Shown here one piece after another: positions 53,454-61,945 of a stretch of 64,000 nucleotides of DNA. The stretch covers positions 4,092,001 to 4,156,000 of the forward strand of contig JADJXD010000001.1 in the NCBI GenBank assembly GCA_016715985.1. Direction: 5' to 3'. This DNA is from Saprospiraceae bacterium. Its GTDB lineage: Bacteria > Bacteroidota > Bacteroidia > Chitinophagales > Saprospiraceae. The stretch's first letter is position 1, and every line of letters starts with the position of its first letter. The position numbers and the translations under genes were made by a program. Under the pieces are notes generated by a model. The model was not told the DNA's origin, did no database searches, and saw nothing but the letters and a program-made list of their open reading frames with translations.

Positions 53454-54884
53454 ATGGAATTTGATATACCTAAAAAAGAGAAATCCATCATCAAAGTTGT
53501 CGGAGTAGGCGGCGGTGGTGGCAATGCAGTAGCACATATGTTCAGACAGGGTATCGCCGGTGTGGATTTTGCAATCTGCAACACAGATGCACAGGCAATG
53601 GAAACAAGCCCGGTAGAGACCAAAATTCCGTTGGGGTCAAAGCTCACTGAAGGACGGGGTGCCGGAAGTCTGCCTGAAATCGGCAAACAGTCATGTATAG
53701 AATCAATCGAAGATATACGAAATTGGCTTTCGGATGGTACCAAAATGCTTTTTATCACTGCCGGAATGGGTGGTGGTACGGGTACCGGTGCCGCACCTAT
53801 CATTGCCAAGGTTGCTAAAGAAATGGAAATTCTGACCGTGGCAATTGTGACGCTTCCATTTAAATTTGAAGGACTTCGCAGACAGCGTCAGGCCTTGGAA
53901 GGACTGGAGCAACTAAAAAAGAATGTTGATTCTTATCTTGTTATTTCCAATGACAAAATGCGTGAATTCCATTTGAATCTTGCACTTTCTTCCGCTTTCG
54001 GACATGCAGATGATATTCTCGCAACCGCTGCAAAAGGAATTGCTGAAATTATAACAGTACCTGGTTATATTAATGTCGATTTTGAAGACGTGAATACTGT
54101 TATGCGTAATTGTGGAGTGGCTATTATGGGTAATTCTATCGCTGAAGGTGAAGACAGAGCCAGAAAAGCGATACATGAAGCACTTAATTCTCCACTTCTG
54201 GAAGACAATGACATAAGAGGAGCGCAACATATTTTAATTAATATTTCTTCAGGTAGTAAGGAAGTGACCATGGCAGAAATCGGTGAAATCACGGATTATG
54301 TGCAGGAAGAAGCAGGTTATGGAACAGACCTTATCTGGGGTAATTGTATTGACCCGACCTTGGGTGATAAACTTTGTATCACACTGATAGCTACTGGTTT
54401 TCAGGAAGGCGGAAACAAACGTAAAGCTGTAGTGGAAGAGAAAGTCAAAGTACCTTTAGAAAAGGAATTTAATTTTATTGAAGAAGATTTTGGTTTTGAT
54501 TTCGAAACAGAGGCAGGAAACAATACCGTTGATTTTGATACGGATGATGTTGCCAAAACAATGGAGATGCTCGGTGTCACCCGAAATTACAATCAGGATA
54601 ACGGATCTGAAAGAAAGTCTTCCAGACTGACAGATGAAATGCTGAAGAAAAGAGAAGCAGAGGCGGCAAGAAGAGAATACCTCCGAAAATCGAATAGTAA
54701 GCCTTTAGATAATCCAAAAATTATTTCTGATATGGAAAATATTCCGGCATTTTCACGCAGGAATGTTATCCTGGATGAAACGCACAAAAACAACCGACAA
54801 CTATCTAATTACACTGTCAATATGGATGACGACGGCACCGTGTTTATGTCCAATAATTCCTTTTTATACGATAACGTAGATTAA
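53454..54884 (+). CDS. ftsZ: Tubulin-like cell division GTPase FtsZ
   Basis: Forms the Z ring. The GTP-binding region has VGVGGGGGNAVAHM near the N terminus, the tubulin signature GMGGGTGTGAAP near residue 105, and the catalytic T7 loop YINVDFEDVNTVM near 205. The globular core ends near residue 320, followed by a long acidic then basic linker. The conserved FtsA-binding motif appears as IPAFSRR near residue 430, but about 40 more residues follow, ending MSNNSFLYDNVD. At 476 residues it is longer than E. coli FtsZ, as usual in Bacteroidota. Last gene of the cluster. Confidence 0.96.
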   Translation: MEFDIPKKEKSIIKVVGVGGGGGNAVAHMFRQGIAGVDFAICNTDAQAMETSPVETKIPLGSKLTEGRGAGSLPEIGKQSCIESIEDIRNWLSDGTKMLFITAGMGGGTGTGAAPIIAKVAKEMEILTVAIVTLPFKFEGLRRQRQALEGLEQLKKNVDSYLVISNDKMREFHLNLALSSAFGHADDILATAAKGIAEIITVPGYINVDFEDVNTVMRNCGVAIMGNSIAEGEDRARKAIHEALNSPLLEDNDIRGAQHILINISSGSKEVTMAEIGEITDYVQEEAGYGTDLIWGNCIDPTLGDKLCITLIATGFQEGGNKRKAVVEEKVKVPLEKEFNFIEEDFGFDFETEAGNNTVDFDTDDVAKTMEMLGVTRNYNQDNGSERKSSRLTDEMLKKREAEAARREYLRKSNSKPLDNPKIISDMENIPAFSRRNVILDETHKNNRQLSNYTVNMDDDGTVFMSNNSFLYDNVD

Positions 54885-54913
54885 TTTTTAATATCATTTA
54901 TTTTTACATGAAA

Positions 54914-54928
54914 TACCCCGTAGGGGTA
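54914..54928. repeat. TACCCC-GTA-GGGGTA palindrome
   Basis: 6-bp arms around a GTA loop, 30 bases after the ftsZ stop. It shares the constant loop with palindromes at 18182-18194 and 18232-18244 although the arms differ. Confidence 0.55.
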
Positions 54929-54940
54929 CAATATATATAG

Positions 54941-54960
54941 CCCCGGGTTTAAACCCGGGG
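54941..54960. repeat. Perfect 20-bp palindrome after ftsZ
   Basis: CCCCGGGTTTAAACCCGGGG is fully self-complementary. It could form a cruciform or hairpin and slow transcription leaving the dcw cluster, but no T run follows. Confidence 0.6.
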
Positions 54961-55104
54961 TCACATGTACGAATAAGGCCTAATTTTGGCGGGATTTTTG
55001 CCTAAAAATGCAAAAATCGTGACAAAATTCATGCTGATCTTATATAGTTAAATTTTAAAGACGGAATTCAATACAACCTGAATTTTTATAGAATCCTGAA
55101 TGAA

Positions 55105-55269
55105 AACCTGTCTGCCTAGAAACAGTCAGTACGCTGTGGAGTAGCCAATGCGATGCCACAGAAAGGTGTGAAAGCACCCAACAGATTTCGGATTTTCGTC
55201 TTTTTAATTATAAACTTTGTGAGATTGGTTTATAAGGTTATAGGTCTGGCTCCCCGCCAGGCCTTTTTT
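55105..55269 (+). ncRNA. Candidate structured RNA ending in an intrinsic terminator
   Basis: An outer helix can form between AACCTGT (55105-55111) and ACAGATT (55181-55187), 6 of 7 pairs. It encloses a stem CTGTGG/CCACAG (55134-55139 with 55156-55161) and a hairpin GGTGT-GAAA-GCACC (55165-55178) capped by a GNRA tetraloop. A strong terminator follows at 55243-55269. No coding frame, no known RNA family and no convincing promoter were recognised, so the 5' end is arbitrary. Confidence 0.35.
55243..55269 (+). terminator. Strong intrinsic terminator
   Basis: GGTCTGGC (55243-55250) pairs with GCCAGGCC (55256-55263) around a TCCCC loop, with one G-U pair, followed by six T. It could end the RNA candidate or late read-through from ftsZ. 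Confidence 0.75.
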
Positions 55270-55440
55270 GTTTTATGCCCGGAATATATAGAGTCTTTCC
55301 TACTATGCAAGGTGGCAATACGGTAATAATATAGGTATGATAAGAATAATTGTATTCTTTACAGATCAATATACAGCTAAAAATGTATTATATAAAGTAC
55401 AATTATTTAAGTATATTGCTCTTTGTTTAGATCAATTTAG

Positions 55441-55602
55441 ATAGACTACATGGTGGAAGATAAATATAGATTTGAAGTAGGAGGGATCAACAAAACTATC
55501 AAACAAATTGCAGGATTGGCGGACAGTTATTTGGTGATGGATGATATTGAAATAGGTGCAGAAAATAAAATTCCGCTTTGGTTATTTGGATTTTTTGGAT
55601 AA
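55441..55602 (+). pseudogene. 3' remnant of an AAA/DUF4143-type ATPase gene
   Basis: A 50-codon frame (ATG at 55450) encodes KYRFEVGGINKTIKQIAGLADSYLVMDDIEIGAENKIPLWLFGF. This matches the C-terminal end typical of Bacteroidota ATP-binding proteins with a DUF4143 domain (FEIGG-K--, -DDIEIG--NKIPLW-FGF). A stop at 55438-55440 closes the frame upstream and the Walker motifs are absent. It is a decayed fragment, not a gene. Confidence 0.6.
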
Positions 55603-55681
55603 TAGATTGTTTTTGTGTTCAAGAGTTTGCATATCATGATTAACTTCCAATCTTAAATCTGCCAAAACACGTCAAATAAAC

Positions 55682-55713
55682 AGCCCGATAGAAACAGATG
55701 CTTCAATCGGGCT
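55682..55713 (-). terminator. Terminator-like hairpin downstream of the CHRD gene
   Basis: AGCCCGAT (55682-55689) and ATCGGGCT (55706-55713) are perfect complements. On the minus strand the stem is followed by GTTTATTTG, moderately T-rich, 37 bases after the CHRD stop. Confidence 0.5.
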
Positions 55714-55749
55714 ATTGATGTTCTCATTAAAACAAAATAGTAAAAACCT

Positions 55750-56181
55750 TTATTGTTTGATTAACTGACCTCTGATTTCACCACCCGGGAATGAAGCGGA
55801 ATGCAGGTTTACATAGTACAATCCGGCTCTTAAATCAGCTTCCTGAGTTGCATTCAAGGCACTGCTCGTAAAATTTACGGGAGAGTTTATATTTGCAAAA
55901 GGAAATACAACATCACCGTTTACTCCTACAGCACCTTTATGGATATGACCAGCTGTGGCAGCTGCCATATTGTGATTAACTACAACGGAAAATATTTTTG
56001 TAGTATTATTAAAATTAAGTGTAGCTGTGCCGGTAGCAGCTGATGAATTGGCGGGAACTTCACTCGTACCATTTAATGTCGCTTTAAATGTTTCATTGGG
56101 ATTAGTATCGTCGTCTTTACTGCATGCAATCATACTGAAAACGATCAATAAAACACTTGAAAATTGAACTAATAATTTCAT
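55750..56181 (-). CDS. CHRD-domain lipoprotein
   Basis: A 143-residue lipoprotein with lipobox SMIAC (Cys near residue 20), a short acidic linker SKDDDTNPNE, and one CHRD domain (FKATLNGTSEVPANSSAATGTATLNF through FPGGEIRGQL). The domain is a beta-barrel-like module named from chordin; in bacteria it occurs in secreted proteins of unknown function. The HIHKG motif is conserved. A TACCTTTG -7 element lies at 56248-56241 on the minus strand, giving a leader of about 50 bases. The gene is monocistronic with its own terminator. Confidence 0.85.
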   Translation of the reverse strand: MKLLVQFSSVLLIVFSMIACSKDDDTNPNETFKATLNGTSEVPANSSAATGTATLNFNNTTKIFSVVVNHNMAAATAGHIHKGAVGVNGDVVFPFANINSPVNFTSSALNATQEADLRAGLYYVNLHSASFPGGEIRGQLIKQ

Positions 56182-56434
56182 AATTTTTAAATTTAAAAAT
56201 GAATAAATTAAACGCAGGATATAATTATCCGAATATTTTACAAAGGTAAGTTCATTAAGTTTTGATATCGTTACACAATTATGAAAAGTATTTACATCAT
56301 CTATCTCAGGAATTAAAAGGGCTTATATCAAATTTATGTATCGTAACAAATAAAATCTTAACTGTAACTTCTCAGTCCAATTAAATGTTAATGTTTGAGT
56401 CTGAGGTTAAATAAAAAAAATCAGGTATTAATTT

Positions 56435-56995
56435 ATGATAATCTATGTAAAAAACATGGCTTGTGAAAGCTGTAAGGTATTTGTAAAAGAAGCATTGACC
56501 GATCTTGACATATCGGCGATTAAAGTAGAATTAGGTGAAATAGTAACTCGGGAAGATATTTCTGATGAAGATAAATTGGAACTGAATCGCAAAATCAAAA
56601 AAGTAGGGCTGGAACTTTTGGAAAAAAAACAAGGTGTACTGATTGAAAAAATCAGAAAAATTGCGATTGATTATGTTTATAAATCAGATGAGAAACCCAA
56701 TATAACCTTCTCTGTTTTATTGAGTAAGGAATTAAATCACAGTTATACATACTTAGCCAACTTCTTTTCAGAAGTGCAGGCTACCACCATTGAACAATTT
56801 ATTATTTCATTAAAAATTGAGCGTATAAAGGAGCTGATTATTTTTGGAGAGGATACTTTTTCAGAGATAGCTTACAAGCTTCATTACAGCAGTGTGGCAC
56901 ATTTGTCCACACAGTTCAAAAAGGTGACCGGATTGACCCCTTCGCATTTTAAAGCGTTAAAAGAAAAGCGAAGGATTTCCATTCAGAATATTTAA
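56435..56995 (+). CDS. HMA-like domain fused to AraC-type DNA-binding domain
   Basis: A 186-residue regulator. Residues 1-70 resemble a heavy-metal-associated domain (IIYVKNMACESCKVFVKEALTDLDIS, with the CxxC at 10-13), and residues about 90-180 form an AraC double helix-turn-helix (FIISLKIERIKELIIFGEDTFSEIAYKLHYSSVAHLSTQFKKVTGLTPSHFKALK). Such fusions are common in Bacteroidota and are often near metal-resistance genes, but no metal transporter is visible in this window. Sensing of copper or another soft metal is inferred from the CxxC motif only. Confidence 0.83.
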   Translation: MIIYVKNMACESCKVFVKEALTDLDISAIKVELGEIVTREDISDEDKLELNRKIKKVGLELLEKKQGVLIEKIRKIAIDYVYKSDEKPNITFSVLLSKELNHSYTYLANFFSEVQATTIEQFIISLKIERIKELIIFGEDTFSEIAYKLHYSSVAHLSTQFKKVTGLTPSHFKALKEKRRISIQNI

Positions 56996-57102
56996 CGGTT
57001 TTACCAACGTCGATAAATCCATCGAAATCTGTTATTCACAATAATCATAATCCTTAGGGCAAATAGTTTACAAGACAGCTTAAACATCTGAAAAACTCTT
57101 TC

Positions 57103-57110
57103 TACATTTG
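57103..57110 (+). promoter_or_regulatory. -7 element of the TonB-C lipoprotein gene
   Basis: TACATTTG, 55 bases before the ATG at 57165. No TTG at the consensus distance. Confidence 0.4.
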
Positions 57111-57164
57111 TTTGTACTTTTTTAGTATGTTGTGGCTAATACGTCATAAAAGAAAAAGCGAATT

Positions 57165-57653
57165 ATGAATGTGAAATTGGTCCTGTTAAACATTATATCT
57201 GCTTTTATCTTATTGAGCTGTAATACAAGTAGCAAGTTGTCTGCGAAAACTGAAGTGGAAAAACCGAACAAAAAGAGTTTGCCCGAAACTTTGTATTTAG
57301 TCGATGCAAATCATAACGGAATTTATGAATTGATAGAAATTTCTGAAGAAAATATACCTGTACCTACCCAGGGAAATCAGCAATTTGTATTGGATTTTTA
57401 TAAGGCTCTTAGATATCCGGCATCTGCAAGAGACAAAGGAATCGAAGGAATCGTAATATTGGAAGTATTTGTTGATAGTAAAGGGAAAGTAACCGGTGTT
57501 AAAACCAAAAAAGGAATTTCTATAGATTGTGTTGCAGCAGCAGAAAAAGCTTTTATTGACTCGACTGTGGAGGGGTATTTTCCACTAATTTTACAGGATA
57601 AACCAACCATATTTAAAATGGAGATGGCGGTTGGATTTTGGTTAGAAAAATAG
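57165..57653 (+). CDS. Lipoprotein with TonB C-terminal-like domain
   Basis: A 162-residue predicted lipoprotein with lipobox ILLSC (Cys near residue 19). The second half matches the TonB_C fold: ALRYPASARDKGIEGIVILEVFVDSKGKVTGVKTKKGISIDCVAAAEKAF. There is no N-terminal transmembrane helix or proline-rich span, so it cannot be a classical energy-transducing TonB. The Bacteroidota have many stand-alone TonB_C lipoproteins of unknown role. Confidence 0.75.
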   Translation: MNVKLVLLNIISAFILLSCNTSSKLSAKTEVEKPNKKSLPETLYLVDANHNGIYELIEISEENIPVPTQGNQQFVLDFYKALRYPASARDKGIEGIVILEVFVDSKGKVTGVKTKKGISIDCVAAAEKAFIDSTVEGYFPLILQDKPTIFKMEMAVGFWLEK

Positions 57654-57845
57654 CTATTAAATTTCATATAAATCAATAAGCATCTTTATATAGGGTTTTC
57701 ATACTTAGGAAATTGTGTTTAGCTGTCATCCTTCAGATTTAGTTTTTAATGAAATAAAGTATGTAAAAAATTAATTTTTACAAAGACATTTTATTTTGGA
57801 ACTTAATTCTATTAATGTTAGTTATAACATTATAATATTCTAATT

Positions 57846-58328
57846 TTGAAAAATGGTTTGCACGATATCAACATACTTCTTGCCGATGACGATTTAGCAG
57901 ATTGTCTTCTATTCAGAGAAGCATTAGCTGATTTACCGGTATCTGCATGTCTTACAATAGTGCATAATGGAGAACAGGTCATAGAAAGGCTTACCCAAAA
58001 AGGAAATACGCTTCCCGATGTACTGTTTTTGGATCTCAACATGCCTCTGAAAAACGGTTATGCAACCCTAGGGGAAATAAAACGACATTCGGAGATTTAT
58101 GAACTACCGGTTATAATATTTACCACTTCGACGGATGCTGGTACTATTAAAAAGGTGTTCAGGGATGCTGCTCATTATTTTATCAGTAAACCGGTTGATT
58201 TTGTGCAACTGAAAAAAGTCATTTACGAAGGACTTACTCTCATTCAAAATAATAATTCTTTATCTTCTAAAGAAAAATTTATAATATCAGGAGCTTCTGT
58301 TATCATTCCCGATCAAAATGAAAGTTAA
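57846..58328 (+). CDS. Single-domain response regulator (Rcp1-like)
   Basis: A 160-residue receiver domain without output domain. The acidic pair is in ILLADDDLADCLLFREAL, the phospho-acceptor Asp in VLFLDLNMPLKNG near residue 60, the conserved Thr in IIFTTSTDAG and the Lys in FISKPVDF. The start appears to be TTG at 57846 (MKNGLHDINILLADDD). It lies 62 bases before the CheB-CheR-kinase gene and likely receives phosphate from that kinase. A paralogous regulator lies on the other side. Confidence 0.87.
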   Translation: MKNGLHDINILLADDDLADCLLFREALADLPVSACLTIVHNGEQVIERLTQKGNTLPDVLFLDLNMPLKNGYATLGEIKRHSEIYELPVIIFTTSTDAGTIKKVFRDAAHYFISKPVDFVQLKKVIYEGLTLIQNNNSLSSKEKFIISGASVIIPDQNES

Positions 58329-58390
58329 AAAATGCCCAAAGTAAACCAAAAAGATTGTAGTTCGAATTCCAAAAAACTTACATTGCCTGA

Positions 58391-61300
58391 ATGCCCATGA
58401 CAAAGATTAAATCAAATTCTGAGATTCCTAAGCATATACAAGGTAAACTAAGCAGGTTTCCGGTCGTAGCCATTGGTGCATCGGCAGGTGGTCTGGAAGC
58501 CATGATGGAGTTGTTAAAATACCTGCCACCGGATACCGGCATGGCTTTTATTTATGTTCAGCATCTCAGCCCTGACCACAAGAGCATGTTGACTGAAATT
58601 TTGGCAAAGAAGACAAAAATGAAAGTGCAGGAGATTGATGACATGGATAAAATAAAACCCGATAATGTTTTTGTGATTCCATACAACAAAGGAATTGAAG
58701 TTACTGACGGGCATATAAAATTAATTCCCCGATCAGAAAGCAGTGCAGCTATCTCAATAGATATTCTTTTTTCATCACTTGCTCAGGCACAGAAGGGGAG
58801 AGTTATCGGAATTGTGCTTTCAGGGAGTGCCAGCGACGGAACGATCGGTATAAAGGACATTAAACATGAAGGAGGGTTAACATTTGCACAAGACGATACT
58901 GCCAAATTCACCAGTATGCCTCATTCTGCCATTGCAACCGGAGCGGTGGACTTTATTTTATCTCCTAAAGAAATGGCTTTCGAACTGGCTCGACTAAGCA
59001 AACATCCCTTTGTAAAAAGCGAAGATGTAAAAACGAATAGTGAAGATTTGATTGACAACAGCGATCCTGACCTGAAAGTCATTCTCAACCAATTGCACAA
59101 AAGCACCGGAGTTAATTTCAGTGCATATAAAATGAATACGATCAAAAGACGTATCATTCGGAGAATGTTGTTGTACAAAATTACCACACTGAAAGAATAT
59201 ACCAAATTACTCACTCAAAAAAGCACCGTCCGAACGATTGATGAAGCTCAATCAGGGAGGGAAGAGCTGGATATTCTGTATCAGGATCTTTTGATAAATG
59301 TAACCAGTTTTTTTCGCGATACAGACACACACAAGTATTTAAAAGAAAGTCTCTTCCCAAAATTGCTAAAAAGAAAAATTTCAGGAGAGTCCCTTCGCAT
59401 ATGGGTGCCTGCATGTGCAACAGGCGAAGAAGCTTATTCTATCGCAATGATATTGCTTGAGATACAGGGAAGTCAGTCCACCGCTTTTCCGGTGCAGATT
59501 TTTGCAACAGATCTTAGTGAACAGGCTATCAATAAAGCCCGGATCGGTGTGTACACCAAGCAGGAATTGGAAACTGTATCACCCAAGCGTATTCAAAGAT
59601 TTTTCACAAAAACAGACGATGGTTTCCGTGTAAACAAAGCAGTGCGGGACATGTGTGTATTCGCACAGCACAATATTTTAAGCGACCCGCCTTTTTCACG
59701 TCTTGACTTTATCAGTTGCTGCAATCTCTTTATTTATCTCGATACTGCTGCTCAAAAAAAAGCGGTCAACACATTTCATTACTCACTGAATAATAATGGG
59801 TATTTGATGCTCGGAAAATCAGAAAATATCAGTCATTCAGCAAATCTGTTTACAAGTTCCAATAAAAAGTATAAAATATTTTCACGAAAATTAAATACGG
59901 GATTTCAGCGACTTCCGGAACTTTCACCTCGATTTGTTTATCCGGATGCAGTACGGAATAATGTTCCGGTGGCCCATCGTAATATTATTTCAAATCATAA
60001 TTCGTCTGTTCAATTTCAGGTGTTGGACAAAACTATTGACGACATACTTGTTTCAGAATTTATGCCTGCCAGTGTAGTGATTGATCATCAGTTGGAAATT
60101 ATTCAGTTTCGGGGCATAACAGATTTATTTCTGACACACCCAAAGGGCAAAGCTACTTTTAATATTTTAAAAATGGCACGTCCCGAGATAGCATTCGAAT
60201 TACGAAATGCCATCACAAAAGCCATAAAAACGAAACAACGCATTCGGAAAACCGGTATAGAACTAAAAATTGATTCTGAGATTAAAGTCATCAGTATAGA
60301 AGTTGTCCCACTTAAAATAGAATGGAATGATCCATTGATTCTGATACTTTTTACAGAACACGAACAAACAGAAATCTATTCGAAACAAGTAAATAGAGGA
60401 AATAATTCGCCCGCAAAGGACAAACGAATATTAAAATTGGAACAGGAACTTGCAACTGCTCACGATGATGCACTTGTTTTCACGCAGGAACAGGAAGCAT
60501 TTACAGAAGAATTGCAGAGTGCACATGAAGAAGTGGTATCGAGTAATGAAGAATTGCAAACACTGAATGAAGAACTGGAAACTTCAAAAGAAGAAATTGA
60601 ATCTGCCAACGAAGAACTTATTACAACCAATCAGGAATTGCAAACCCGAAATGACCTGCTGAATGAATCCTATGAGTATTCCAATGCTATCGTGTCCACC
60701 ATGCACGAACCCATGCTTGTCCTGGGAAAGGATCTTCGTGTTAAATCTGCCAATAAAGCATTTTTTGAAAAATTTTCTGTCACTGAAGAACAGACATTGG
60801 GTGTACTTTTATATGATTTGGGAAACAAGCAGTGGAACATACCGGCACTGCGAAAGTTACTGGAAGACATCATTCCGGGAAATTCGCATTTTTATAATTA
60901 TGAAGTAAGACATACCTTTCTGAACCTGGGAGAAAAAATCATGTCGCTCAATGCCAGTCGTGTTGTTCAGAATACTCGTCGCGAACAATTAATCCTGCTC
61001 ATAATTGCAGACATAACAGAAGTCAGAAATCTGATCGAAGAAAAAGAACTCAGAGAAAAAGAATTACTTACAATTAAAATAAGAGAACAAAACTCTGAAA
61101 AAAATCGATTAGAAAAAGCTGTTAGTGAAAGGACGCAGGAACTTAAAGAAGCCAATCACTCACTCGAGAGGAAAAACAAAGAATTGGTGAATATGAATAA
61201 AGAGCTGGAAGCTTTCACTTATGTTTCAAGCCACGATTTGCAGGAGCCGCTTCGTAAGTTACAAATCTTTGCAGGTCTCATTTTGGACAAAGAAACCCAG

Positions 61301-61945
61301 AATTTATCTGAAAAGGGGAAAAATTACTTTCTGCTTATACAACAGGCAGCGGAAAGAATGCAGCGACTTATACACGATTTACTCACTTTCTCAAGAGTAA
61401 AAGATGCCGAAAGGACATTTGAGATGACTGACCTGAACATAATTATTGAAGAAGTGAAATCAGAGCTTAAAGAAACTATTGGGGAGAAACACGCCATAAT
61501 CGAAGTAAAAGATATCTGCGATGTGAATATTATTCCATTCCAGTTTCGTCAGCTCATGAACAATCTTTTTTCGAACTCTCTGAAGTTTTCAAAACCCAAT
61601 AAACCACCTCACATAAAAATAACCAGCAAGCATGTTAAATTCAAAATAGTTAAAGTAAAGGGTCTTCTCCCTCAAACAGAATATTGCCGGATAACTATCA
61701 GCGATAACGGTATAGGATTCAAAAAAGAGTTTAGTGAAAAAATATTTGAAGTATTCCAAAAACTACACGGTAAAGAAGAGTATGCAGGAACAGGCATAGG
61801 TCTCGCTATTGTAAAAAAAATAGTGGACAACCATAACGGAATTATCACAGCGAAAAGCGTTGTAAACAGAGGCGCTGCATTTGATATTTACCTGCCTGTT
61901 GTTCAGTCAGGAATTTCTGATTCACCTAAAAATAAAATATTATGA
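58391..61945 (+). CDS. CheB-CheR-PAS-histidine kinase fusion
   Basis: A 1184-residue multidomain signalling protein. CheB methylesterase (residues about 20-205) has its catalytic Ser in GASAGG, His in QHLSPDH and Asp in SGSASDGTIG. CheR N- and C-terminal domains follow (about 225-490), with the SAM motif WVPACATGEEAYSIAM. A long coiled coil rich in Glu and Gln (about 675-755) leads to a PAS domain, a second coiled coil, a HisKA box with FTYVSSHDLQEPLRKLQ near residue 945, and an HATPase (NNLFSNSLKFSK, DNGIGF, GTGIGLAIVKKI). No methyl-accepting chemoreceptor is nearby, so the CheB/CheR parts may act on another target. Confidence 0.93.
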   Translation: MPMTKIKSNSEIPKHIQGKLSRFPVVAIGASAGGLEAMMELLKYLPPDTGMAFIYVQHLSPDHKSMLTEILAKKTKMKVQEIDDMDKIKPDNVFVIPYNKGIEVTDGHIKLIPRSESSAAISIDILFSSLAQAQKGRVIGIVLSGSASDGTIGIKDIKHEGGLTFAQDDTAKFTSMPHSAIATGAVDFILSPKEMAFELARLSKHPFVKSEDVKTNSEDLIDNSDPDLKVILNQLHKSTGVNFSAYKMNTIKRRIIRRMLLYKITTLKEYTKLLTQKSTVRTIDEAQSGREELDILYQDLLINVTSFFRDTDTHKYLKESLFPKLLKRKISGESLRIWVPACATGEEAYSIAMILLEIQGSQSTAFPVQIFATDLSEQAINKARIGVYTKQELETVSPKRIQRFFTKTDDGFRVNKAVRDMCVFAQHNILSDPPFSRLDFISCCNLFIYLDTAAQKKAVNTFHYSLNNNGYLMLGKSENISHSANLFTSSNKKYKIFSRKLNTGFQRLPELSPRFVYPDAVRNNVPVAHRNIISNHNSSVQFQVLDKTIDDILVSEFMPASVVIDHQLEIIQFRGITDLFLTHPKGKATFNILKMARPEIAFELRNAITKAIKTKQRIRKTGIELKIDSEIKVISIEVVPLKIEWNDPLILILFTEHEQTEIYSKQVNRGNNSPAKDKRILKLEQELATAHDDALVFTQEQEAFTEELQSAHEEVVSSNEELQTLNEELETSKEEIESANEELITTNQELQTRNDLLNESYEYSNAIVSTMHEPMLVLGKDLRVKSANKAFFEKFSVTEEQTLGVLLYDLGNKQWNIPALRKLLEDIIPGNSHFYNYEVRHTFLNLGEKIMSLNASRVVQNTRREQLILLIIADITEVRNLIEEKELREKELLTIKIREQNSEKNRLEKAVSERTQELKEANHSLERKNKELVNMNKELEAFTYVSSHDLQEPLRKLQIFAGLILDKETQNLSEKGKNYFLLIQQAAERMQRLIHDLLTFSRVKDAERTFEMTDLNIIIEEVKSELKETIGEKHAIIEVKDICDVNIIPFQFRQLMNNLFSNSLKFSKPNKPPHIKITSKHVKFKIVKVKGLLPQTEYCRITISDNGIGFKKEFSEKIFEVFQKLHGKEEYAGTGIGLAIVKKIVDNHNGIITAKSVVNRGAAFDIYLPVVQSGISDSPKNKIL

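Larger units (their letters stand above)
54885..55749. other. 865-bp spacer after ftsZ with palindromes, RNA candidate and gene remnant
   Basis: No intact gene. It holds two palindromes (54914-54928 and 54941-54960), a structured-RNA candidate ending at a strong terminator (55105-55269), the 3' fragment of an ATPase gene (55441-55602), and a hairpin that can terminate the CHRD gene on the minus strand (55682-55713). Confidence 0.65.
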
